Positions 24,072-30,871 of a stretch of DNA of 38,442 bases are shown here, piece after piece. The DNA is taken from the NCBI GenBank assembly GCA_964648275.1, contig CAZYOB010000009.1, positions 1 through 38,442 of the forward strand, read 5' to 3'. Positions within the stretch are counted from its first letter, which is position 1. Each line of letters opens with the position of its first letter. The notes under the pieces are model-generated. The model was not told the DNA's origin and searched no databases. It saw nothing but the letters and a program-made list of their open reading frames with translations. The stretch comes from CAIQPO01 sp964648275. Its GTDB lineage: Bacteria > Patescibacteriota > Microgenomatia > UBA1400 > MFAQ01. The position numbers were made by a program, and so were the translations under genes.

Positions 24072-24949
24072 ATCCAATAAACTATCTCAAATCTATACTT
24101 GCCGTCGCTGTACTCGCAGGAGCAGCCCTAATGTTTAGAGACCAACTATTCCTCCCTGCAAGTAGAAGAACGACCGTCAACCCCACCCTCTCCGACAGTT
24201 CCTTCGGCTGGAAATTGCCATTAGCCATTTATCAACCCGGAGTGGGTCAGGTCAGAGAATCTAGTGCCTATTCGGAAATCCGCGATCCGGGAGGAATTCC
24301 TCGTGGACTTCCCGTTCGCCTAAAAATTCCAATAATCGGAGTAGACACGGCCGTTGAGGATGCATATATCACCCCTGACGGGAGAATGGACGTTCCGGCA
24401 GGTTCGGTCAACGTCGCCTGGTATGCCCTTGGTCCCCGACCGGGACAAATCGGTAGTGCCGTAATCGGTGGACATTATGGTATTGATAATGGTATACCCC
24501 GGGTTTTCTACAATCTGGACAAGATAAAGGTCGGCGACAAAGCGTATGTTCTCGACGATAATGGAAATACCCTCGCTTTCCAAGTCACTTCAATACGTCT
24601 CTTTGGCAGAAATGATGACTCCACTCCTGTGTTTATCTCCACTGACGGAAAGGCTCGTCTGAACATTATTACCTGTGAAGGAATTTGGAATCGCATCGAC
24701 GACTCTTATCCCGAAAGACGAGTTGTCTTTGCAGAAGCAATCACTGAAACCCAAGCTGGAGTTACCCCGGCACCTCTTATCACCCCCAAACTTCCGGCTA
24801 CAGCAGAAACACCAACTATTACCACGCTGGCAACGACTCCTTCATCTGAAGAAGTCACCGGTATAACGATAACTCCCCTTCAAATGATCATTTCCTCGAT
24901 TATTATCGTCACCCTACTCTTTATTACCGCCAAGTTCATCAAGCAATAG
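24068..24949 (+). CDS. Sortase with N- and C-terminal membrane segments
   Basis: Sortases cleave a C-terminal sorting signal and join the protein to the wall. 293 residues: N-terminal anchor (7-23), linker, sortase domain with IGGHYG (His136), IITCEG (Cys203) and ERR (Arg217/218). The compact strand pattern (RLKIPIIGVDTAVEDAY; MDVP; WYALGPRPGQIGSAVIGGH) fits the class E/F-like sortases of many Gram-positives and CPR bacteria. Unusually, residues 229-270 form a Thr/Pro-rich stretch with an LPATA sequence (242-246), followed by a second membrane span and KFIKQ. Translationally coupled (ATGA) to its predicted substrate gene. Confidence 0.88.
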   Translation: MNPINYLKSILAVAVLAGAALMFRDQLFLPASRRTTVNPTLSDSSFGWKLPLAIYQPGVGQVRESSAYSEIRDPGGIPRGLPVRLKIPIIGVDTAVEDAYITPDGRMDVPAGSVNVAWYALGPRPGQIGSAVIGGHYGIDNGIPRVFYNLDKIKVGDKAYVLDDNGNTLAFQVTSIRLFGRNDDSTPVFISTDGKARLNIITCEGIWNRIDDSYPERRVVFAEAITETQAGVTPAPLITPKLPATAETPTITTLATTPSSEEVTGITITPLQMIISSIIIVTLLFITAKFIKQ

Positions 24950-24980
24950 CATTGTTAATCAATGATGTGACCTAGAGAAA

Positions 24981-25355
24981 TTACTTTGTCGCTCCTTTGA
25001 CCTCATTCATTTTTGCCTTTGCTTTTAGAATTTTCTTTATTTCTGCGGTCGGCACCTTTTGTTCGAACTTGATCTGTACGGTTTTCTTTCCCGTCATGTA
25101 ACCCTTTTTTTCAAGCGTTTCGCGGTCTATAGCTTCAAGCACGAACGCTAGTCCGAAACTAATATGGTCCTTAAATACTGCGAATCCACCAAGAAGACCG
25201 CGATACTTATAAAACGGCACTCCCCAGCTTATTCCTTCCTCCGCCTCAGGAATGGTCGACTTGATTATTTTTCGAAGCTCTTCCATAACAGGACGGGCTT
25301 CTTTACTCGAACTGGCGATGTAAGCATCGACATCCTCCGCAATATAGTTTCTCAT
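24981..25355 (-). CDS. DUF1801 (YdhG-like) protein
   Basis: A 124-residue cytosolic alpha/beta protein matching the DUF1801/YdhG pattern: YIASSSKEARPVMEELRKII, then PEAEEGISWGVPFYKYRGL, a hydrophobic FAVFKDHISFGL strand, and a basic C-terminal half. Members have a YdhG-like fold and no established reaction; some resemble iron-binding frataxin-type proteins. It is a single-gene unit with a clear promoter (25429-25458), a leader of about 65 nt and a strong GGAGGAG SD, unlike the leaderless genes around it. Confidence 0.8.
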   Translation of the reverse strand: MRNYIAEDVDAYIASSSKEARPVMEELRKIIKSTIPEAEEGISWGVPFYKYRGLLGGFAVFKDHISFGLAFVLEAIDRETLEKKGYMTGKKTVQIKFEQKVPTAEIKKILKAKAKMNEVKGATK

Positions 25356-25428
25356 TTCTCTCCTCCAGTTTATTTTTAATTCAAATGCGCATAAAGGTCT
25401 CGGCGATGAAATCTCACACGCTAACTGT

Positions 25429-25458
25429 ATGATAATTTCCCGATGGCCACTCTGTCAA
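25429..25458 (-). promoter_or_regulatory. Promoter of the DUF1801 gene
   Basis: Minus strand: TTGACA (25458-25453), 18-nt spacer, TATCAT (25434-25429). The transcript would carry a leader of about 65 nt before an SD-preceded start. Confidence 0.8.
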
Positions 25459-25472
25459 AAAGCCTCTCAGGC
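25457..25472 (-). terminator. Weak terminator after the sigma-operon membrane gene
   Basis: A short stem (GCCT/AGGC, 3-nt loop, 25462-25472) followed on the minus strand by five T. It lies about 100 nt after the stop of the gene at 25571 and just upstream of the DUF1801 promoter. The stem is short, so this is tentative. Confidence 0.35.
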
Positions 25473-25570
25473 CAAATCTTTATCCGTCAAAAATCTACAA
25501 AGTTTAACAAAAATTTACAGAGGTTCTAATCGTTATGGAGCTCCCCGCGGAGGTTCATCTGGCACCTTTC

Positions 25571-26095
25571 TTACTGAATAAATCTTCCTCGACCTTGACC
25601 TGGTACTTGACCTTGGCCTCTCGGAGTTGTTGAGTTTTGTCTATCAAACTGCTGGTAAAAACGCCTCATTGGCTCCTGACGAGACCACATGGTGTTGAAT
25701 CCAAGGTAATCCAAAATGAAGGCAGTCAATATGATTGACATAATAAATCCAACAACAATCAGCAAAAAGTTCTTCTTATAAGAAAAGTCGTACTTTCTAA
25801 ACATCATTATCCCCAGCACGATACCGACAACTGCCAATGCTGGTACCCAAAACGGGAAACTATTCAGCATTACCTGTAAACGCCACTGTCCCATTGGTCC
25901 ATGCTGACGCAGTAAGAACAACGTCAGATTGCTCAAGAAAATGGCTCCAATACTCAAGCCTACTAAGCCGGCCATCATCAGCAGTGATCCCAACACAAAG
26001 AACCAGCGGGGTTTCATAGAGATCTCGCTGGACTTCACCTTTGTCATGATGGTTTCTTCAAAATCGACTGGTATTATTTTTGGGTTTTTTGACAT
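25571..26095 (-). CDS. Multi-span membrane protein co-encoded with the ECF sigma factor
   Basis: 174 residues: a 30-residue hydrophilic N terminus (PKIIPVDFEETIMTKVKSSEIS), four hydrophobic spans (about 31-52, 74-95, 105-127), and a Gln/Arg/Gly-rich tail (GQGQVPGQGRGRF). The gene overlaps the sigma factor by 22 nt, so the pair is coupled. Position and topology suggest a membrane anti-sigma factor, the N terminus being the cytoplasmic sigma-binding part, although no zinc-binding (ZAS) motif is visible. The identification as anti-sigma rests on context only. Confidence 0.65.
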   Translation of the reverse strand: MSKNPKIIPVDFEETIMTKVKSSEISMKPRWFFVLGSLLMMAGLVGLSIGAIFLSNLTLFLLRQHGPMGQWRLQVMLNSFPFWVPALAVVGIVLGIMMFRKYDFSYKKNFLLIVVGFIMSIILTAFILDYLGFNTMWSRQEPMRRFYQQFDRQNSTTPRGQGQVPGQGRGRFIQ

Positions 26096-26622
26096 AGTTT
26101 TTTCATGATCCCCTTGGCTCGGTTGACACGTGTCCCTACCGTACCAATGGGAATTCGTAATATATCGCTAATTTCTTCATACGATTTTTCTTCTAGGTAA
26201 TAGAGTGACAATGGTTCCTTGTATATTATCGGCATCTGATCTAAACAGTGATGCGCCTGATTTATTATTTCATTCTTAATGAATTCGTCTTCTAAGTTGA
26301 CTCCGCTATCAAACTCTGTTTGATCATCCATTGGCAGCTGCCTCTTGTTTTTTCTCAAGGCATTCATCGCTTCATTGTGGACGATACGATATATCCAGCT
26401 GGAAAACTTCTTTTTCGTATCAAACCCATTGAGGTTGATGTAGGCTTTGATGAAGCTCTCCTGTACCGCATCCGCTCCCATGTGCTCATCTCCCATGATG
26501 TAACTGGCGTACCTCATAAGTTTTGTCTGATATCGGTTAATGATCTCAGCATAAGATTCTTTGTCCTTGGTACGGACAATCCCGATCACTTCCTCATCTG
26601 ATAACTTGGATGTATCTCTCAC
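26074..26622 (-). CDS. RNA polymerase ECF-type sigma factor
   Basis: 182 residues with sigma region 2 (YAEIINRYQTKLMRYASYIM; GADAVQESFIKAYINL; FSSWIYRIVHN), a linker, and sigma region 4 (LDQMPIIYKEPLSLYYLEEK, then SYEEISDILRIPIGTVGTRV as the -35-reading helix-turn-helix). Two-domain size and lack of region 1 or 3 mark it as an ECF factor. The start codon is GTG. TTGATA (26657-26652), 16 nt, TAATTA (26635-26630) and 7 nt to GTG suggest it is transcribed by the main sigma factor without a leader. Its likely partners are the overlapping membrane gene and the secreted protein upstream. Confidence 0.92.
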   Translation of the reverse strand: MRDTSKLSDEEVIGIVRTKDKESYAEIINRYQTKLMRYASYIMGDEHMGADAVQESFIKAYINLNGFDTKKKFSSWIYRIVHNEAMNALRKNKRQLPMDDQTEFDSGVNLEDEFIKNEIINQAHHCLDQMPIIYKEPLSLYYLEEKSYEEISDILRIPIGTVGTRVNRAKGIMKKLCQKTQK

Positions 26623-26683
26623 AGCTATTTAATTAAATATAACTGATTGCATATCAATATTAATAATTCTACAAACTGCTGAA

Positions 26684-26710
26684 ACCCCACTCTTATCTTA
26701 TGAGTGAGGT
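26684..26710 (-). terminator. Hairpin between the secreted-protein gene and the sigma gene
   Basis: CCTCACTC (minus strand, 26709-26702) pairs with GAGTGGGG (26692-26685) with one G-U, followed by TTTC. It would end the transcript of the gene at 26734-27108, allowing partial read-through into the sigma gene. Confidence 0.6.
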
Positions 26711-26733
26711 GTCAGCTATTCGTACAAAGATGG

Positions 26734-27108
26734 TTATCGACTCATTCTGCCGCGTCCCATTCCTTGACCCATTCCGGCTCCATTTTGCAGACCAAGTCCG
26801 AGTTCAGCCCTTATCTTCTTAGCCTCGTCGGTTTTACCTTGTTCGGCCAGCTCGTGAGCTTCGGCAAACTTAGCAAAGTTTTGCTCATTCACAATCTGGG
26901 TTGCTCTGCCTCGTCCTGCCATTAGTGTTTTCCAGGAGTTGTAGTCTTTGTTCTCAAAGGCTTTCTCCATGGCCTCATGGCGTTCTTCGGTGTAATTTGG
27001 GCCCTTGACTGCTGGGTCACCTCGATAGGCAAGTATTGCTCTAGGAGCAATTGCTGCGCCTCCAATGACCAATGCGGTCAGTCCCAAAAGCATAGATGTT
27101 TTATTCAT
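26734..27108 (-). CDS. Small secreted helical protein, possible envelope-stress (Spy/CpxP-like) factor
   Basis: 124 residues: signal peptide (1-27, cleaved near AILA-YRG), then a mainly helical, charged body (EERHEAMEKAFENKDYNSW; FAKFAEAHELAEQGKTDEA; KKIRAEL) ending in a Gly/Met/Arg tail (GMGQGMGRGRM). The size and helical, Met/Arg-rich character recall periplasmic stress chaperones or metal-binding proteins, without a family-level match. It precedes the ECF sigma operon, so it may be a target or input of that sigma factor. The SD (AAAGGGGGTGA, 9 nt from ATG) is very strong. Confidence 0.6.
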   Translation of the reverse strand: MNKTSMLLGLTALVIGGAAIAPRAILAYRGDPAVKGPNYTEERHEAMEKAFENKDYNSWKTLMAGRGRATQIVNEQNFAKFAEAHELAEQGKTDEAKKIRAELGLGLQNGAGMGQGMGRGRMSR

Positions 27109-27260
27109 AATGTTTCACCCCCTTTCGTGCGTGTTAACTGATATCTACTAGTAATACAAGCAGGGGGCATATTTTCTTTCATATGACCTCTATCAACGCC
27201 TGACTTTTCTCCTAACAAGTGGTATCGAGACGTGGTCTCCGGACCTTTTCGAGCAACTTC
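27109..27260. other. Upstream intergenic part before the small RNA
   Basis: No gene is seen here. It contains the strong SD of the leftward secreted-protein gene, a TACTAGTAAT sequence (27147-27156) that recurs at the small-RNA start (27287-27296), and an imperfect hairpin at 27221-27245 (GGTATCGAGAC with GTCTCCGGACC) followed by TTTT on the plus strand, which could end a second short RNA. No good -35 was found for such an RNA. Confidence 0.4.
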
Positions 27261-27289
27261 TTGACAAAATGTACGACAACCTATATACT
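27261..27289 (+). promoter_or_regulatory. Promoter of the predicted small RNA
   Basis: TTGACA (27261-27266), 17-nt spacer, TATACT (27284-27289) point rightward into a region with no reading frame but a series of hairpins. Confidence 0.8.
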
Positions 27290-27296
27290 AGTAATC

Positions 27297-27374
27297 AGTC
27301 TAATGAGCAATCATTAGGTCAGAGCCTTACGCAAGTAAGCTCCTCCTTAAAGGTCTCAGCAATGAGATCTTTTT
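27297..27374 (+). ncRNA. Predicted small RNA with three GCAA-loop hairpins and a SD-complementary linker
   Basis: Downstream of the promoter, about 78 nt contain three stem-loops. Hairpin 1: CTAATGA/TCATTAG (27300-27317). Hairpin 2: GAG(C)CTTAC/GTAAGCTC (27322-27342). Hairpin 3: GGTCTCA/TGAGATC (27352-27369), followed by TTTTT, a rho-independent terminator. All three loops are exactly GCAA (a GNRA tetraloop). Between hairpins 2 and 3 the sequence CTCCTCCTTAAA (27340-27351) is complementary to Shine-Dalgarno sequences. No start codon with an SD lies inside. It is convergent with the NUDIX gene. I do not recognise it as a known RNA family. Confidence 0.7.
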
Positions 27375-27428
27375 GTTTCCAAATTCCAACGCTTTAGGTA
27401 ATTTAATCCACCGTTTAAGAAGCCCTCC

Positions 27429-27914
27429 CTAAATATTCGACATACTATCCTCCACCGAATTCTTCTGCTTCAATGCCTGCTCGACCAAAAACAACTGATT
27501 GGATCGAAGCAACGGTAGCTTGTCCAGGGTAAAAAATCCATATTCGGACACTTCGTGTGTAGGTACGAAATCGCCCCCAATTAAAATACCGGTGTAACAC
27601 ATATCCAAGCGAGCTGAATCACGGTCGGTTCGTGTTTTAAGAGGCTCATCCGCACTCACCACCAAACCGGACTCTTCTTTGATTTCTCTTTCCAATCCTT
27701 CCTTCGGGTGCTCACCCGCCTTTAAATAACCCCCTGGCAAACTCCATGCATGCGCCCGATATGTATGCTTAAAAAGAAGAATTTCATCCTTTTCATTAAA
27801 AATGATCCCTGTAACACCAATGAGAAATCTCTCTTGAAAAAGCCGCATTACAAACAACTGCACTCCTTTGGGTAAACGCAACGCTTTCCAAATTTTAGCT
27901 AGAATCGTTTTCAC
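27429..27914 (-). CDS. NUDIX hydrolase (ADP-ribose pyrophosphatase-like size class)
   Basis: 161 residues with a fully canonical NUDIX box: GYLKAGEHPKEGLEREIKEE followed by SGL (about 75-97), where the Glu residues bind Mg2+. A hydrophobic N-terminal region (LFVMRLFQERFLIGVTGIIF) precedes the domain. The substrate is a nucleoside diphosphate linked to another group; the exact one cannot be told. The start overlaps the LapA-like gene's stop by 4 nt (ATGA), so the two are translated together. Confidence 0.85.
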   Translation of the reverse strand: MKTILAKIWKALRLPKGVQLFVMRLFQERFLIGVTGIIFNEKDEILLFKHTYRAHAWSLPGGYLKAGEHPKEGLEREIKEESGLVVSADEPLKTRTDRDSARLDMCYTGILIGGDFVPTHEVSEYGFFTLDKLPLLRSNQLFLVEQALKQKNSVEDSMSNI

Positions 27915-28255
27915 AAAGCGTTTGTGTCCTCCGGTTCAACACTCGGTTCATGTTTAAGCTTCTCGTTTTCCAACTCAAGCTGATGAACTCTTTTTGTTAA
28001 TTCAAGCACTTCACCTTTCTGCTTTTTGATCTCTTTGTCTTTCCCTCGAAGTTTAAAGGTGGTGAGAATTGAATTAACGATATAAACCAAATAGGACAGT
28101 AACAAACCTGTTACCAACGAACCTACAATCACATAAAAGAGTGGAATATCCGAAAGGCTATAAATTCCAAAATTAAGCGTAACGGGGGTGAAATTGTATC
28201 TTGAAATATATACAAGACCGGACCCGACAACCAAAAGTAAGATTAAAACTAACAT
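27911..28255 (-). CDS. LapA/DUF1049-like membrane protein with coiled-coil tail
   Basis: 114 residues: two hydrophobic spans (about 1-14 and 39-62) with the RYNFTPVTLNFG segment between them, the hallmark of LapA-domain (DUF1049) proteins, where a beta strand sits outside the membrane. The second half is a charged heptad-repeat coiled coil (VLELTKRVHQLELENEKLK). In other bacteria LapA works with a TPR partner in lipopolysaccharide control; here, in a Gram-positive-like envelope, the role is unknown. Coupled to the NUDIX gene. Confidence 0.75.
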   Translation of the reverse strand: MLVLILLLVVGSGLVYISRYNFTPVTLNFGIYSLSDIPLFYVIVGSLVTGLLLSYLVYIVNSILTTFKLRGKDKEIKKQKGEVLELTKRVHQLELENEKLKHEPSVEPEDTNAL

Positions 28256-28361
28256 ATCAGCCTATACTAAAACCTAATACCGTAAGTATACCTCAAATAT
28301 TGTTAATTAAGAGAAATCTAACACAATCGATACTCGGCGAATAGGACAAAAATTAAAGCTT

Positions 28362-28461
28362 NNNNNNNNNNNNNNNNNNNNNNNNNNNNNNNNNNNNNNN
28401 NNNNNNNNNNNNNNNNNNNNNNNNNNNNNNNNNNNNNNNNNNNNNNNNNNNNNNNNNNNNN
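28362..28461. other. Assembly gap (100 N)
   Basis: Exactly 100 N, a conventional placeholder for a gap of unknown length, so sequence on the two sides may not be in register. Confidence 0.98.
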
Positions 28462-28591
28462 TAACTAGGTAGTCAAATATCTCCTTAGCTATTTCCTTAT
28501 TCTCAAAATGAGACTCAATCGATACTTTCCGGCAACTATGAGGCTGGCTTTTCTTCTTAAACACCCTTTCACACTTGGGACAAGTCCACAT
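28462..28591 (-). CDS. Zinc-ribbon DUF5655-like protein, 5' part, cut by the gap
   Basis: The 43 visible residues begin MWTCPKCERVFKKKSQPHSC, a zinc ribbon with CxxC and a CxxH/SxC-type second half, then an IESHFENKEIAKEIFDYLV helix. This opening is typical of small DUF5655-containing proteins of unknown role. The gene runs into the 100-N gap; the 55 or so nt beyond it (28307-28361) could encode its end (FCPIRRVSIVLDFS), but the frame across the gap cannot be trusted. Confidence 0.6.
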
Positions 28592-28688
28592 GATCTAATC
28601 ATGCTTAAAACCTTTGAAGATACACAAATTCACTCATCAATTTACAAACAACATTCTTGCGAATCTTACTGAGAAATAATGACTTAAC

Positions 28689-29840
28689 CTATTTCAAACT
28701 AACATAAAAAGTGGACCCTACTCCCAGTTTTGATTCAAACCAAACCTTACCTCCAAGATTATCAACCAGTTTTTTCACCAAATACAATCCCAATCCGGTA
28801 CCCAACGGCTCCTTCACCCTCACGTTATCTGCACGATATAATTTTGTAAAAATTTGTTTTTTTGCACTTTCGGGAATACCATAACCATTATCTTTAACGG
28901 AAATCTTCGCTCCTTCTTTAGATTTCTCAATCTTTACCTCGACTGTTCCTTTCTCCTGAGTATATTTGACGGCGTTTGATATCAGATTTTGAAAAATTAC
29001 CCTTCCTGTTTTTATACCAATGTCGAGTAATGGGATGTCTTTTCCATAGTCTTTAATGATATCGATTTTTTTATCCGAAATTTGACCTGCCAATTCGCCG
29101 ATAACCGAATCACAGATCTGTGCCAGGTCCACCTTCCCTCTTTCAACTACAAACCCGGCAGCTTCGATTTTAGTCGCATCTAAAAAACCCGCTACCAAAT
29201 TCAACATCCCTTTTACGCTGTTTTGAATTAACTCTAACACCCCCACTTGATCATTTTTAAGACCACTCTTTTTCTCAAGAAGTAGCTCCAAATTCCATAA
29301 TATTCCGGTAATAGGACTTTTAAGCTGATGGGATGCTAACGAAATAAATTCATCTTTTGCCTTATCCAACTCCAATTCTTTAGTGACATCTCTAAAAACC
29401 TCTATCACTCCAACAGTCTTGCCGTTAAAAATTACAGGCGTCATAGTAATTGCTGCAGGGAATTTCGTCCCGTCTTTCCTCTCGTAAATAAAAGTTTCCA
29501 CGACTTTCTTACCTGACACAAACGCCTTTTGGAATGGGTGTTTCTCTTGCGGTATCAATACTCCTTTATCATCGTAAATATGGAGAACATCACTAAGTTT
29601 CTTGCCCAGAAAATCTTTTTGACTGCCATTCAATAATTTTTCCGCCGCCTGGTTCACGCTAATAATTTCTCCGTCTTTATCAGTCGCCAATATTCCGTCC
29701 CCCAAACTCTCCAGGAGCGCCTCATTCTTTGCCATAGATAAAGCCAGCGCGGTCCTTTCCTCTTCCAAATCAGCCAACAAATTTAGAGTCGCTCTTCGAA
29801 TATCCTCAACCTCATTGGTTGAATCCTGGTCGGTCATCAT
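28689..29840 (-). CDS. Cytosolic PAS sensor histidine kinase
   Basis: 383 residues, no membrane span. An N-terminal helix (10-40) leads to a PAS domain (about 40-155, with FRDVTKE closing it), a HisKA dimerisation helix with SLASHQLKSP (His171), and an HATPase_c domain with N box LISNAVKY, G1 DNGYGIP and G2 GTGLGLYLV. All kinase motifs are intact, so it should autophosphorylate. No response regulator lies in the window. The start is 1 nt past the stop of the PAS/coiled-coil gene, and the two probably form one signalling unit. Confidence 0.9.
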   Translation of the reverse strand: MMTDQDSTNEVEDIRRATLNLLADLEEERTALALSMAKNEALLESLGDGILATDKDGEIISVNQAAEKLLNGSQKDFLGKKLSDVLHIYDDKGVLIPQEKHPFQKAFVSGKKVVETFIYERKDGTKFPAAITMTPVIFNGKTVGVIEVFRDVTKELELDKAKDEFISLASHQLKSPITGILWNLELLLEKKSGLKNDQVGVLELIQNSVKGMLNLVAGFLDATKIEAAGFVVERGKVDLAQICDSVIGELAGQISDKKIDIIKDYGKDIPLLDIGIKTGRVIFQNLISNAVKYTQEKGTVEVKIEKSKEGAKISVKDNGYGIPESAKKQIFTKLYRADNVRVKEPLGTGLGLYLVKKLVDNLGGKVWFESKLGVGSTFYVSLK

Positions 29841-29841
29841 T

Positions 29842-30510
29842 TTATACTTCTCTGTTTCTCAGTCTCTCTATTTCTTTTTTTAGCTCTATCATCTTCAGTT
29901 CCCTGCCTATGGCAGCCTTATTTATTATCTCAAGATCTACGATCTTCTCTTTAAGCTTTTGATTGACGATATCTAGCTCCTTTGTTCTTTCTTCAACTTT
30001 TTGCTGCAGACCGATCTTTATTTGCTGCTGCACACTCCTGCGCTCGGTGATGTCCTCAATCGACAATAATATTATCCTTGGTTTAGCCGGTGTCGGGGGT
30101 ATACGCCTGGCATTTAAAAGCATTGTTTTCCGACCGATAGTCTCAAAGTTATGTTCCATTTCATAATCATCGAGTGTATTTCTCTTGGTAATAATTTCTC
30201 TAAGAAGTTTTTTCAATTCAGGAATATTCCATTGCCCATTACCCAGGTCATAAATGAACTGCCCCAAAGTCTCTTCACTTTTTACCTTGAAGGTTTCAAA
30301 GAAAGCTTTATTGGCCGAAAATACTTTTAATTCACCATCCATGATCAATAAAGGATCTCTCACTGTTTCAACAATATTCTCCGCGTACAAGCGCGCTTCA
30401 CTCACCTTACCTTCCATCTCCTTATAATGGGAGTTCATCTCCTCCAAAACAGCTATCCTTTTCTTCAAGAGAGTAATTTCAGCATTCGAACTTAACCCAG
30501 TCTTATTCAT
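29842..30510 (-). CDS. PAS and coiled-coil protein without kinase domain
   Basis: About 222 residues: an N-terminal coiled coil (ITLLKKRIAVLEEMNSHYKE), a PAS domain (VETVRDPLLIMDGELKVFSA to LLSIEDITERR), and a long C-terminal coiled coil (QQKVEERTKELDIVNQKLKE onwards). No histidine-kinase or output domain is present. It is likely a sensor partner of the kinase encoded immediately after it. The frame opens at 30594 inside a terminator stem, so the ATG at 30510 is preferred: it overlaps the TGA of an SD-led leader ORF, giving translational coupling. Confidence 0.75.
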   Translation of the reverse strand: MNKTGLSSNAEITLLKKRIAVLEEMNSHYKEMEGKVSEARLYAENIVETVRDPLLIMDGELKVFSANKAFFETFKVKSEETLGQFIYDLGNGQWNIPELKKLLREIITKRNTLDDYEMEHNFETIGRKTMLLNARRIPPTPAKPRIILLSIEDITERRSVQQQIKIGLQQKVEERTKELDIVNQKLKEKIVDLEIINKAAIGRELKMIELKKEIERLRNREV

Positions 30511-30569
30511 TGATTCAATAAATGGTAATTGTCTAAAATTATAAGGCATAAGAGACCAAAAGCAATCAT
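30507..30569 (-). CDS. Possible 20-residue leader peptide coupled to the PAS gene
   Basis: The frame MIAFGLLCLIILDNYHLLNQ follows a GGAGGTGA SD (12 nt upstream, rather long) and its TGA overlaps the PAS-protein ATG (ATGA). The peptide is hydrophobic. It could serve only to bring ribosomes to the PAS start, or be regulatory. Confidence 0.4.
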   Translation of the reverse strand: MIAFGLLCLIILDNYHLLNQ

Positions 30570-30586
30570 TGTTACACTTCACCTCC

Positions 30587-30612
30587 AAAAGCATCCTGCG
30601 CTCGCAGGATGC
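30587..30612 (-). terminator. Terminator or attenuator before the PAS/kinase operon
   Basis: A near-perfect inverted repeat (GCATCCTGCG at 30591-30600 with CGCAGGATGC at 30603-30612) is followed on the minus strand by TTTT and, 2 nt later, by the SD of the leader ORF. Confidence 0.8.
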
Positions 30613-30639
30613 TATGAAATTAACTAAAAATAATACTAA

Positions 30640-30849
30640 TTATTGCTGGTTAACATCAACATTAATATTTTCCGGCACGTTGATCTGTATACCTTCGGAC
30701 TGCACTCCCCGCAAAGCAGGAAGTCCGTATACGTATCCCAGATAAAGCAGCACCAACAAAATAACGATTCCAACAATCAAACCCAATGACCCACCCGAAT
30801 TATCGGAAGGTGGCGGATTATTTACAATAGTTGTCACTTTTCGTTTCAC
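30640..30849 (-). CDS. Small single-span membrane protein
   Basis: 69 residues: a polar N terminus with a Pro-Pro-Ser stretch, one span (LGLIVGIVILLVLLYLGYV, about 22-40), and an outside tail (INVPENINVDVNQ). Not assigned to a family; small proteins of this layout are common in related genomes. The SD, GAAAGGAGGTGA 10 nt before ATG, matches the 3' end of 16S rRNA almost perfectly. It follows the Lmo0937-type gene after 22 nt and is followed by the terminator at 30591-30612. Confidence 0.65.
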   Translation of the reverse strand: MKRKVTTIVNNPPPSDNSGGSLGLIVGIVILLVLLYLGYVYGLPALRGVQSEGIQINVPENINVDVNQQ

Positions 30850-30871
30850 CTCCTTTCAAATTATTATTTCT

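Noticed and set aside
25391..25410. Second copy of small-RNA hairpin 3 (AAAGGTCTCGGCGATGAAATC)
   Set aside because: It resembles the AAAGGTCTCAGCAATGAGATC of the small RNA, but the stem is broken, there is no T-tail or promoter, and it lies in the leader of the DUF1801 gene on the other strand; probably chance or a weak relic.
30510..30594. PAS gene starting at ATG 30594
   Set aside because: This ATG lies inside the terminator stem and upstream of the SD; the ATG at 30510 overlaps the leader ORF stop.
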